The notes below the pieces were generated by a model, which was not told where the DNA came from, did not search any database, and worked only from the letters and a program-made list of their open reading frames with translations. DNA of 64,000 bases from Schistocephalus solidus (taxonomy: Eukaryota; Platyhelminthes; Cestoda; Diphyllobothriidea; Diphyllobothriidae): the NCBI GenBank assembly GCA_017591395.1, contig WEDG01004083.1, positions 62,001-126,000 of the forward strand. The letters are read 5' to 3'. Of this stretch, positions 1 to 9,842 are shown piece by piece (within the stretch, counting starts at the first letter, position 1; every line of letters starts with the position of its first letter). The position numbers and the translations under genes are program-made.

Positions 1-394
1 TTGAGTGAGGTTGACCAGTAAGGAGAAATAAACCAGAAATCGCCATTCAAATAATCGTAATCTTTGTCGACATTACATTTCGATGACTAAACATTCGTTG
101 CTACGTGAAAGCCGAACGGTATCCGCACCCAGACCTGCAAGACTAAAAAGAAGTTCCCGTGTGCGTTACGAAATGAGAATGGATAAGCAAACATCCTACA
201 ACAAACATCCTTGAAAACGATATCACTGGGTTTTCCAGAAGGGAATGTCTGATTTTTTGCATGATTAACCCTACTGACAGAGAAGAAGGGCCACGTGGTA
301 GATGCGTTGGACCAACATGGGGGCCACATCCGGGCACGGCAGGCGTTATTCGGGTTGCGCTCCCATAACAAATGCCGAACATGGGGGGGTGTAG

Positions 395-652
395 TGGCAC
401 ACCTAAGGGCGGCTAGGACCTAAAGGCCCTGGCCGTGCCAGCCACCTGCGCCCTCTCCCATCTCCGGTCTTCTTGACTCTGTCTTGACACCGGGCTCAGG
501 TAGGGGAGGAGGAGAGCGTGCGGTAGATGCTGCGCAAGTCTACTATCACTTTAAACTAAATAACGCGCAAGTCACCGTCCCTGCACCACCCTTCCGTGGA
601 GCAAACGGTCGACATCGTCAAAATCGACGGTCCAACTATCGTTTACCCAATG
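395..652 (+). repeat. Dispersed repeat family A, copy 1
   Basis: This copy shares a core with copies at about 7,770-8,015, 8,890-9,490 (minus), 9,605-9,842 and 56,332-56,540 (minus). Recognisable words in order are a GC-rich stretch around CCAGCCACCTGCG, then TTGACTCTGTCTTGACACC, a purine-rich AGGGGAGGAGGAGAG, GCGGTAGATGC, and a CACCGTCCCTGCACCACCC block. The short reading frames across it translate similarly in each copy only because the DNA is similar. I see no protein function and treat it as a non-autonomous repeat. Confidence 0.75.
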
Positions 653-1345
653 ATCCCCGTATGCTTTCTGGTAGATATTCTGGTGTTGAGACTTCAGCTT
701 TTTAATCCCCTCCGTAATTAACCTGCTAACTTGCATTAAATCTCTCGGGAAACACTGTTAGGAATAACAAGCTTCCGAATATTACGCGGTTATCCCGCTG
801 TAACTGGCGAATTTCGGCGCAACAATTCATATCAGTTTTCTGGCCCAGACTGAGAAGGTGCATCTCGAAGGCTTTATTCAAAGTTACCATATTGAGTTTT
901 GCGGAGATTCGAAAGATGGACTAGCTGATTTTTGTCGTTGCTGTTGCAACTTCTCGATTCACTGCTTCTGACAAACTTTTCACACATGAGATCCTAAATG
1001 ATTTAGCCATCATTCCTGTTTTTATGGCCTCTAGCTTCACCGATTCACATATTACTGGCGTAGGTGCGGTTTACAGGCAAACGTCACGTGACCTCGGCGT
1101 CGGTAAGTGCTCCCTGGTAGAGGAGCAGGCTCATACACAGCGCAGCGAAAAGAATGCACACCCGCGTCTCTCAACTCCAGCAAGTGGGCCTGCGCCAAGA
1201 GTAAAAAAGTAAAATCAAACATGAAACAGGCAATTTTTGATTCGTGGCCACCAGGATGTGTGCCGTCACTGAGGGAAGACCGTAAGAATGATGGAATAAA
1301 AGACGTCTAAAGGAGTCAGATATAGATAATGGACAAAGACCTCAC

Positions 1346-1545
1346 TGAAGATGATAGAACTGATCAAGCTGCCGATATAGTTGACTATGGCAGCTGGTTT
1401 TCGGCCTTTCCAGTCCGAGAAGTGTCCAAGAACTATGGTGGTCAGCAGGCCGAGGGAACCGGTAATTAGGCTGCAGACAGTGGCAACCTGTGCGGAGCGC
1501 TTTTGAACCCACTCCACCTTTGCAACGTCATCTGGACGGGTAGAC
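1346..1545 (-). CDS. SLC46-like (proton-coupled folate transporter family) MFS transporter, internal exon
   Basis: This minus-strand exon encodes a loop rich in charge followed by transmembrane segments. It contains VEWVQKRSAQ, a glycine- and leucine-rich helix, then GHFSDWKGRK, which fits MFS motif A (G-x3-D-x2-GRK) between TM2 and TM3. That layout matches SLC46 proteins, membrane carriers for folates and related compounds. The right boundary is set by a pyrimidine-rich acceptor ending TTAG. Its first base completes the AG left over from the exon at 8,539-8,604 to give an Arg codon, so phases agree. The left boundary uses a GTGAGG donor and is less certain; the frame stays open to 1,266. Exons for the remaining helices are not found to the left. 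Confidence 0.6.
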
Positions 1546-1862
1546 CTAATGTCACAAAGCAAGAAAGTTGATATGCATATTAGAACGTTCTGTGATTGAA
1601 GCATCTCCGGTAGAGGAGGTAGAAAATATTACTGGTGCTTGTATTTTAATTTTACAACGGCTTCTACGCTTGTTCCTTTCTTCTTAAGACCACAAGAAAG
1701 GGAGTGGTACCCGATGCTAGATTGTATAATCTGAATAAAATTAAGGGTTTTGATGAGGTAACCATGAGTTATAGGTTCTAGTAAAGTCGTCAGTGTGAGA
1801 GGCACGCTCAATAGGACTTCAGATTGTCAAAGTTGAGAGATCTTGGTTAATAATTTGGGAAA

Positions 1863-1942
1863 GAAGACAATCTCACCGGAATATTCCGGTGAGTTCGTCT
1901 TCTTTCTCAAAAAGGACTTGCAATAACTGATAAAATCAGTTA
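1863..1942. repeat. Palindrome and adjacent hairpin in the SLC46-like intron
   Basis: Positions 1,872-1,893 form a perfect 22-nt palindrome, CTCACCGGAAT followed by ATTCCGGTGAG. It is extended by GAAGAC at 1,863 and GTCTTC at 1,897. A second hairpin, TAACTGAT-AAA-ATCAGTTA, lies at 1,924-1,942. They could be the end of a small DNA transposon or chance structures. No flanking target duplication was recognised. Confidence 0.5.
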
Positions 1943-3482
1943 ATAAGTGCATGTTTAACATGCGTAGATTACCCATTTAGTGCATAATGTTGACGGTGAG
2001 GAGTAAACAATGTGCACGTCATGAATATGGGAAACCAGAGCTACAAGTCAAACTATTAATTCAAAAACGCAACACTGGGAGAGGACTGGCAGAAATAATG
2101 CATCTAAAGACAAAATCGTAGAGGCTATAGGGAAACAAGAAATATAGTCTCCAACAGCTGCTAACGCAGTTCGTATGAAATAAAAATGTTACTGTCAAAA
2201 ACTGAAAGTCTTGCAGGCACGCTTCAGGTTTCTGGACATAAATTTCAAATGACTGGGCGAAGTGGCAGGGTTCAACGACCAGGCATGCACCAGATATAAC
2301 GCTTAGATTTTTTTAACAGATTAATTGAAGGAGATCGTATCACGAATGAAGGTTGAAAATATCATCCACGTTTGACGTGGAAGTGAAGAAACGCCAAACG
2401 TTATCAGGCAAAGACAAGCAGCTTACGCAGAAGGCTATTTACAGGCCCGTGTTGGTATCCACTTGAACATTTTTATATGCTCTAAACGAGCATAGTTCGA
2501 GTTGCGGCATAACTAACTGTATACCCTTATAAGATATCTCTGCGAGTGAATATCTCCTATAGGTGAATAATTTTACGATTTCCAAGGAACTAATTATCAG
2601 GATAGTTGCTCAAGGTATGAGTAAGCACCCTTTGCTAACACTGATTAATGACGGCCAAGGACGCAAACAAATAAAGAAAGAATGTTGTACCGCAAGTTAA
2701 GATGTTCAGGGGGAACAACAGGAGGCCGTATTCTAGCCTTATTTAGTCTACTCAAAGAAAACAACTTCAGAGCAGTTTTCTGTTATTTGTAATTTTACTA
2801 AAAACTGCGCTTTACATAGAATCGATGAAAATTAGTTTATTTACCTGGCTCATATGTCTGCCATGGGCAGTAGATTGATTGGGTGTAGGGGTACTAGTTA
2901 GGGGTAGCACCACACAGATAACGTTTGGTCGCTCCATTTGTCTCGTACAGGTGGTGAATGCTCCTGTGGCCGCCTCTAGCTGGTACCCAACTCTCACATG
3001 TGGCTCCTCAAAGTTGGGTTTATCCCAGCGGCCACACCCCGGGCAAACGTCACGACCGGCGGGCTAAACCAGGTGAGGGTCTCCGGTGTTGTGTGTGCCT
3101 CCACACCTGGTATGTCTGACTCCCGAACTTTCCACCTCCCCCCTCTCAAAACGTCCTACGGTGGGGGCGACAGCAACCCCGTAGGCGGCCCAGGCTAACT
3201 CGGGTCGTTCTCCAACTAACACAAAACTATGACCCATAGTGGAGTTCGGCAGCCGTCTCGGATGTCCGAGCAACCCTATTTAGGGACAGCACTGCTTGCT
3301 TCCTCGCGGAGGAAGGGGCTAGAAAAGGAACCCTAAACAAATGCTGGTTATCAAGTCTTCTGCAGCTGGCCGCGGTTCGCAGATCACAAAATACGCGGTC
3401 GTAAAACTCAAACAAACAACAATACCCCCGTCCCAATCCCCCTCGCCATACCCTCCAGGCTGCTCGGGGGAGTCCACTCACA

Positions 3483-4360
3483 CTAGCAGCCTGGAATGTT
3501 CGTTCCCTTTTAGACAATCCTAGGAGCAACCGGCCGGAACGGAGGATGGCGCCAGTCGCTCGGGAACTGGCGCGCTACAAGGTGGACATTGCTGCTCTTA
3601 GCGAGACCAGATTCTCTGAGCAGGGTCAGTTGGAGGAGGTAGTGCCGGCTACACCTTCTTCTGGAGCAGCCGGCCAAAGGCAGAGCGACGCGACGCTGGT
3701 GTTGCCTTTGCCATCCGGAACAATATCGTGGGACGTCTGCCTGTCTGCCGCAGGGTATCAATGATCGCCTGATGAGCCTCCGCCTGCCTCTTCGGGGAGA
3801 CCAGTTCGCCACCAACATCAGCGCGGCGAGGGACAAATTCTACGAGGACCTGAACGCCCTACTGGTGACTGTGACTTCAATGCCCGTGTCGGGACGGACC
3901 ACGCTTCCCCAATGACGAGCTCTGATGCGGCGAAGGAAAAATTATACGAGGACCTGCACGCCCTGCTGGCGACTGTGTCGAAGGTGGACAAGTTGATTGT
4001 CCTTGGTGACTTCGACGCCCGCGTCGGGACGGACCACGCTGCCTGGCAGGGAGTGCTGGGACCCCACGGTCACGGTAGCTGTAACGATAACGACCTCCTT
4101 CTTCTGCGAACGTGTGCGGAACACCGTCTCCTGCTGACCAACACCTACTTCCGCCTTCCGACGCGGCAGAAGGTCACGTGGATGCACACTCGGTCGCGGC
4201 GCTGGCATCTGCTGGACTATGTTCTCGTCCGGAGGCGAGATCGACAGGACGTGCTGGCAACCAAGGCGATCCGCGATGCCGATGGTTGGACAGATCACCG
4301 CCTCGTCATCTCCCAGATGAGGCTCCGACTGCAACCCCGACGAAGGCCCCAAGGTAGGAG
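3483..4360 (+). pseudogene. Endonuclease (EEP/APE-like) domain of the RTE-like element, broken
   Basis: This domain nicks target DNA for target-primed reverse transcription. Visible motifs in order are AAWNVRSLLDN at the start, [18 protein letters not shown], and [11 protein letters not shown] at the end, with the expected Asn, Glu, Asp and His residues. Frameshifts near 3,640 and 3,745 break the first third. About 80 nt at 3,826-3,905 is a second version of 3,931-4,041 that lacks roughly 30 nt, so a partial tandem duplication sits inside the domain. From 3,912 the frame is open to the TAG at 4,890. No convincing start codon is visible; the frame is open upstream of 3,483. Confidence 0.8.
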
Positions 4361-4364
4361 GCCG

Positions 4365-6660
4365 CCAGGTAAGTTAAATACTACCTTATTAAATTTGCCT
4401 GCTCACTCTTTTTATTTCAGCAACCAAATAACCGAGAAACTGGAGGACCTACATGCTCCAGCTGATAATTCTACCGTGGAGACACGATGGGGTCAACTGC
4501 GAAATGTCATCATGTCCACCGCCCTCGAAGTCCTCGGACGCGCACGCCGTCAACACCAGGACTGGTTTTATGACAATGACGCCGACATCAGCAACTTAAT
4601 CGCTGAGAAGAATGGGCTACACAAAGCCTACATGGACCTTCGGACTGACGCCACCAAAGCAGCCTTCTTCAGATGCCGGCGCATCGAACAGCAACGGCTG
4701 CGAGAGATGCAGGATGCCTGGATGATCCGAAAGGCTGAGGAAATCCAGGGGTATACGGACCGCAATGAAATGAAAAACTTCTTCAAAGCCATCAAGGCCA
4801 TCTACGGTCCGTGTATCAAGGGGACCGCATCACTGCTCAGCTCTGACGGCACAACACTGCTGACAGAGAAATCGCAAATTCTGAACCGCTAGGCCGAGCA
4901 CTTCAGAAGTGTCCTTAATTGCTCATCAGCCATCTCCGATGCTGCCATTGACCGGCTCCCTCAAGTGGACACGAACAATGACCTGGATCTGCCGCCTTCC
5001 CTACCAGAAACCATCCGGGCAATGCAGCAGATTTCCAGCGGTAAAGCACCGGGATCCGACGCAATCCCACCTGAAGTCTACAAGCACGGTGGGCCCCGGC
5101 TGATGGCAGAACTCACAACACTCTTCCAGGAGATGTGGCGCCAAGGACAAGTTCCTCAGGATTTCAAAGACGCGACCATCGTCCATCTCTACAAACAGAA
5201 GGGGAACCGGCAACTCTGTGATAATCACAAAGGCAGCTCGTTGCTCAACATCGCCGGGAAGATCTTCGCCCGTATCCTTCTCAATCATCTGAACGGTCAT
5301 CTAGAGCAGGGCCTGCTCCCGGAAAGCCAATGTGGCTTCCGCAGACACCGCGGAACAACCGATATGATCGTTGCCGCCCGCCATCTACAAGAGAAGTGCC
5401 AGGAGATGCGAACTCACCTATACACTACCTTCGTGGATCTAACGAAAGCCTTTGACACGGTGAATTGTGACGGACTGTGGAAATTCATGCAGAAATTTGG
5501 TTTTCCTGAGCGGTTCACGCACATGGTGCGTCAGCTTCATGACGGGATGACGGCGCGCGTCACTGACAACGGGACGGTATCCGAAGCATTCGCAGTGACC
5601 AACGGAGTGAAGCAGGGCTGCGTACTGGCCACCACCCTCTTCAGTCTCATGTTCTCGGCTATGCTGATGGACGCCTACCGTGATGAGCAGCCTGGTATCC
5701 GCATCGCCTACAGAACTGACGGGCACCTTCTCAACAGTCGGCGTATGTAAGCTCCAACGCGCGTGTCTACTACTACAGTCCATGACTTGCTCTTCGCGGA
5801 CGACTGCGCCCTTAACACCGTGACGGAGGAGGACATGCAAAGGAGCATGGACCTCTTCGCCGAAGGCTGCGCCAATTTTGGATTAACAATCAGTACAGCC
5901 AAAACGGTTGTCATGCACCAGCCGCCACCCAGCGCGGAATACGATGCTCCTCGAATCAATATCAACGGTGCTCAACTCAAAAACGTGGAAACCTTCGCTT
6001 ATCTAGGAAGCACGATGTCGCGCAACACGAGAATCGATGACGAGGTTGCCCAACGGATCTCCAAAGCTAGTCAGGCCTTCGGCCGGCTGCAGGCTTCCGT
6101 GTGGAATCGCCACGGTATTCACATGAACACCAAACTGAAGATGTACAAGGCCGTCGTCTTGACAACACTTCTTTATGGAGCGGAAACCTGGACCGTCTAC
6201 TCGAACCAAGCCAGGAAGCTAAGTCACTTTCATCTCAGCTGCCTCCGCAGAATACTGAAACTGAGATGGCAAGAAAGGATCCCGGACACGGAAGTCCTGG
6301 AGCAGACCGGAGTTCTCAGCATCCATGCCATGCTGAGTCAAGTGCAACTGCGATGGAGCGGCCACCTGGTAAGAATGGACGACGAGCGACTACCCAAACG
6401 ACTTTTCTACGGAGATGTCGCTACGGGTTCTCGCCGGCAGGGAGGTCAAAAACGACGCTACAAGGACACTTTGAAGAAATCGCTGAAGCAACTGCAAGTC
6501 AACTCGGCGACCTGGGAGGACCTCGCCCAGGATAGACCGGCATGGAGAAGATCAGTGAAGACTGGTTCAGCAATCTATGAGGCCAACCGGATCACCGCCG
6601 CCAAGGCCAAAAGAGCGGCACGAAAGTCACCAGCGCCCCGGACCAACACCGCCAATGCCC
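4365..6660 (+). pseudogene. Reverse transcriptase domain of the RTE-like element, with two stop codons
   Basis: This region contains a charged linker (about 4,365-4,960), then fingers and palm: GKAPGSDAIPPEVY, a TFVDLTKAFDTVN block with the first catalytic Asp, GVKQGCVLATTLF, and [11 protein letters not shown] with the FADD catalytic pair at 5,793-5,804. Next come [19 protein letters not shown] and a basic region rich in RYKD and KSLKQ. The TAG at 4,890 sits where the surrounding text would fit Trp (TGG), and the TAA at 5,748 where Gln would fit. Both are single substitutions. Catalytic motifs are intact, so inactivation looks recent. Confidence 0.85.
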
Positions 6661-6668
6661 AGGCCCTG

Positions 6669-7157
6669 CCAACATGCCTGCGCTGTCAACGTATCTTCCG
6701 CGCGCGAATCGGCCTGGTTGGACATCTTCGGACGCAATGCACCAACAATCCGACAATTCCAATTTCTATGTCAAATTCTACCAACCCTCCATCTGACTCT
6801 CCCACCCTCAATCCTGGCATCAATTCCATTACTCCCACCATCATAGAGACCACATCCAACTACTCATCGCCTGTTACCCCCACCACCGCAACCACCACCG
6901 CCTTCGCCTTCACTACCACCACCACCATCAGCGATGAGGAATCTCTCCTAAGCTGTACTTAATGCAACCGCACATTCACCTCACGCATCGGCCTGGTCGG
7001 TCACCTGCGAATCCATCGCACGGAGGCTTGTGAACCAGTACCTGGGTCTCCGACATAGAGTCAACGCGCCCGCCTTCACTGCCCCCACTGCTCTCGCACA
7101 TTTACACACCGCATTGGCCTATTAGGACACATGCAACTCCACGACAACCTCCGATAA
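6669..7157 (+). pseudogene. C-terminal zinc-finger array of the RTE-like element
   Basis: Three related fingers follow the reverse transcriptase. Finger 1 (from 6,675) is C-x2-C-x12-H-x4-C, ending [10 protein letters not shown]. Finger 2 (around 6,950-7,020) fits C-x2-C-x12-H-x3-H, but a TAA at 6,960 falls between its two cysteines. Finger 3 (around 7,074-7,142) is an intact C2H2 finger ending GLLGHMQLH. A Thr/Pro/Asn-rich linker of about 70 residues separates fingers 1 and 2. A second stop lies at 7,056. The fingers probably bind the element's RNA or target DNA. Confidence 0.75.
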
Positions 7158-7229
7158 ACCAGCGTACATCAGCGTACACTATCTACAGCAATACATCGAC
7201 AACACCCTCACAATCACCATGTACCTGAG

Positions 7230-8015
7230 TTTATCATGGTTTCCTAGAAACCGTGGCTGGGAAGGCTGCCAATCTATCGCTTACACCAGACCAAGCCGTC
7301 GGCTCAGTGTATGTGCTGTGTGTGTCAAGTGGCTAACCACTGGATTGGGAGTCAGACGGCGATGGCTGCTCCATATCCCCTGGGTAAGTGAATCCTGGTG
7401 TGTGCGTTATGGGGGCCAGGTCATGCTGTGGCGCGCGAAGACGGGTACGCCGATCCGTCAGCCAATGCGCCCACTCTCACATCAGGCAACTGACCGGCTC
7501 GGACAGTGTCTGATGGTGGGGATGGGGAGAGAGTGAGGTCAACAGCTCAGCGCATGTTCCTCACTATAAACAATCTGACGCACTTAAAACTATCATGGTG
7601 CGCTAAAAGCCGTGACTTGGAAGGTTGCCAACTGACGGGATAACTCGGACCACGTGGTCAGTCCAATGTGTGTTTTGTTTGGAGTGGCTGACTGGTTGAC
7701 TGAGATCAGGCTGCAATGGCTCCTTCTTAATGTGGCCTTTATAGCACTTCCACTCTGTGGGATCCGAGCCTGGTGTGTTGGCACGCCCAAGGGCGGCTCC
7801 GGCCGCGCCAGCCACCTGCGTCCTCTCCCGCCTCTGGTTTTCTTGACTCTGTCTTGACACCGGGCTCAGGTGGGGGAGGAGGAGAGAGTGCGGTAGCTGC
7901 AGCGCAAGGCTACTATCACTTAAAACTAATTCACACGCAAGTCACCGTCCCTGCACCACCCTTCCATGGAGCATACGGTGGACATCGTCGAAATCGACGG
8001 TCGAAATGTCGATTG
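7230..8015 (+). repeat. Dispersed repeat family A, copy 2 (longest copy)
   Basis: This stretch starts just after the retrotransposon. It contains two versions of a TATCATGG...CCGTG...TGGGAAGG motif (7,230 and 7,590), the second running into the family A core at 7,770-8,015. The part from about 7,480 onward is matched in reverse at 8,890-9,490. The first 250 bases may be 3' sequence of the upstream retrotransposon rather than family A. Confidence 0.7.
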
Positions 8016-8538
8016 GGCAAACGCAAACACACGTCGGACCCTCTATATGCTTATAGGCTGAGTCCTTCTTCGCTTAGCGCCTGAGATCTGATTCAACAAA
8101 CCGCAGGAAGGTCTGTGATCCAGAATAAATGAAAGCCCTATTTCCATGTATTCGAGCTAAAACAGGTTTTTCTGTTCACAAAATAGATCACAGTTAACTT
8201 CAGCCCAAGCGTAAATTCGAACAAAACGTACACCGAAGGAGAATCTATTCAACGAATACTAATAAGTTTCTATCGTAAAGTAGGTTACAGAGTATTTCAA
8301 GTGGATGGAAACACAAGCCTAAAAATATGTAAATATTCAGCCGTGCTTCTGGCTGAGCAAATGGAAACCAGATAGTAGCATAGTAAGCCAAAAATTAAAA
8401 ATAAGAGAAATTGACGACTTGTTTTCGTTCACTTTTCAACAAAAAAAGATCATATAGAAGCAATTTTGACTGTTTAGTGTTTTCTTAAGACTTGTGCGAA
8501 CTGAACATAGTGAATGATTATTTTATAATGCAATTTAC

Positions 8539-8604
8539 CTGTTATCATATTCACATGGACTGACTCCCGTTGCATTTACTGGCAATCCAGCTTCTTCACT
8601 AAAC
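8539..8604 (-). CDS. SLC46-like transporter, N-terminal exon (extracellular loop after TM1)
   Basis: A 66-nt minus-strand exon is bounded by an acceptor ending TGTGTAG and a donor AG|GTAAAT. It encodes FSEEAGLPVN followed by a segment ending SPCEYDN. SLC46 proteins have a similar short extracellular loop after TM1, with a Y-x-R-x-x-E-E-like start and glycosylation sites; ATG here gives an N-A-T sequon. It leaves two bases (AG) that join the first base of the exon ending at 1,545. The 22 residues are few, so identity rests on loop pattern, splice signals and phase. A possible TM1 exon lies just upstream at 8,742-8,818. Confidence 0.5.
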
Positions 8605-8741
8605 CTACACAACGGCGCAAAAAATCAATCATTTTAGTGGTCTTTGAAGGAAGTATACATAGGAAATAGGCATTTTTACAAGAAATACTGCTTGTAACCA
8701 GCTTATTAGCAACTAAAAACGCAGGAGGTGTCTTCCTATTA

Positions 8742-8818
8742 ATCGGGCACTGTAAGCTCCTTGTACAAGGTGTAAAGGCATAGGACAGCCCGGTTGTCGT
8801 TTCCAACGATGTCTACCA
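8742..8818 (-). CDS. Possible TM1 exon of the SLC46-like gene
   Basis: The minus strand reads a hydrophobic VLCLYTLYKELTVP just upstream of the exon at 8,539-8,604, in the place where TM1 is expected. It then runs into stops, and I do not see a strong donor before them. It could be a real exon with a poor or misread junction, or chance. Confidence 0.22.
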
Positions 8819-8889
8819 CGTGTCCTACAATAGGTTAGAGCCTAGACGGTTCCTTATATGTGAATTCGTTTAAAGCTATAGTAGACTTG

Positions 8890-9490
8890 TGTAGCAGTTA
8901 CCGCACTCCGTCCAACTTTTATATCTAGGTCGGGTGTCAAGACAGAGTCAAGATGTCCGGAGGCAGGGGAGGGCGCAGATGGCTGGCGTGACGGCAAAAA
9001 GCACCTATACAGGCCACTACATCCCCCGGTTTACACAAAAACAACAAGGATTTCACACAAAATGGGGAAGCGGCTCGCAGCCAAACTAAGTGGCAGTGCC
9101 ATAAGGCAAAATTAAGGACAAACCATTGCAGCCCGACTCTCAGTCCTCAATTCGGCCAATCCACACAAATACATAATGGGCTGACTTAAAGGTTCAAGTT
9201 ATCTCGTAACTTGGCAGTCTTCCAAGTCCCGGCTTTTAGCGCACTGCTATAGATTTAAGTGCGTCAGATGGTTTATAGTGGAGAACATGCGCTGAGTCAG
9301 TCGACATAATTCCCTCTTTCCACTCCCAGGCACCAGTTCACTGTCCAAGCCGGACAGTTTTATGATACGGCAAATTGGCGCAACCAGGGGCTCCTCTACA
9401 CGTGCCACATACATGACTTGGCCCTCCACACAGCACACCCGGATTTCAAACAAAAGAGGGGTGGGTGGCTCGACTCTCGCATGGGGAAGG
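8890..9490 (-). repeat. Dispersed repeat family A, copy 3 (inverted)
   Basis: This is the reverse complement of much of 7,480-7,950. Shared words include the mirrored CAGCGCATGTTC, the ATCTGACGCACTTAAA block (9,255-9,275) and CTTGACACC (8,933-8,945). With copy 2 it forms an inverted pair about 0.9 kb apart. Confidence 0.7.
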
Positions 9491-9604
9491 ATCCCATGAA
9501 TACGCTTCTCTCTGATGCGAGAATCGCCGAATCCATGGCTTTGTAGATGCATGGGATCAGCGCAGAGATCAGGTGTTATTGAGGATGCACACACAACACG
9601 GCAA

Positions 9605-9842
9605 GGGGTTGCACACCTAGGCGCAGGCTAACGCAGTGTCAGTAACCTGCGTCTGATTTCGCCTCAGGAATTCTTGATTCTGCCTTTACACAGAGTTTAA
9701 GTGGATGAAAGAGGGGAGAGTGCGGTAGAGGCAATGCAAGTCTAGGATCACTAAAAACTAGTTCAAGCGCAGTTCACCATCTCTGCGCCAGCATGCTGTG
9801 GGGCACACCGTAGACAACGTCAGAAACGACGGTCGAACTGAC
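9605..9842 (+). repeat. Dispersed repeat family A, copy 4 (degraded)
   Basis: A diverged plus-strand copy keeps the TTGATTCTGCCTTTACAC, GGGGAGAGTGCGGTAG and AACGACGGTCGAACTGACAG stretches. It lies immediately after inverted copy 3. Confidence 0.65.

Larger units (their letters stand above)
2870..7157 (+). mobile_element. Non-LTR retrotransposon (RTE-like) with endonuclease, reverse transcriptase and C-terminal zinc fingers
   Basis: A nearly full-length element lies inside the SLC46-like intron, antisense to the gene. A GC-rich leader with no gene runs from about 2,870 to 3,480. One long frame follows, with an EEP-type endonuclease, a reverse transcriptase and three zinc fingers, ending at TAA 7,155-7,157. 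It is damaged by frameshifts near 3,640 and 3,745 and by in-frame stops at 4,890, 5,748, 6,960 and 7,056. The rest stays in one frame from 3,912 to 7,157, so it is young compared with the other elements here. The clade is a guess from the [10 protein letters not shown] region and overall order; a search against Repbase would settle it. The 5' end is approximate. Confidence 0.85.

Noticed and set aside
3942..4352. 136-codon minus-strand frame inside the retrotransposon, and similar antisense frames at 5,001-5,965
   Set aside because: They are shadows of the plus-strand endonuclease and RT, whose motifs are unmistakable.
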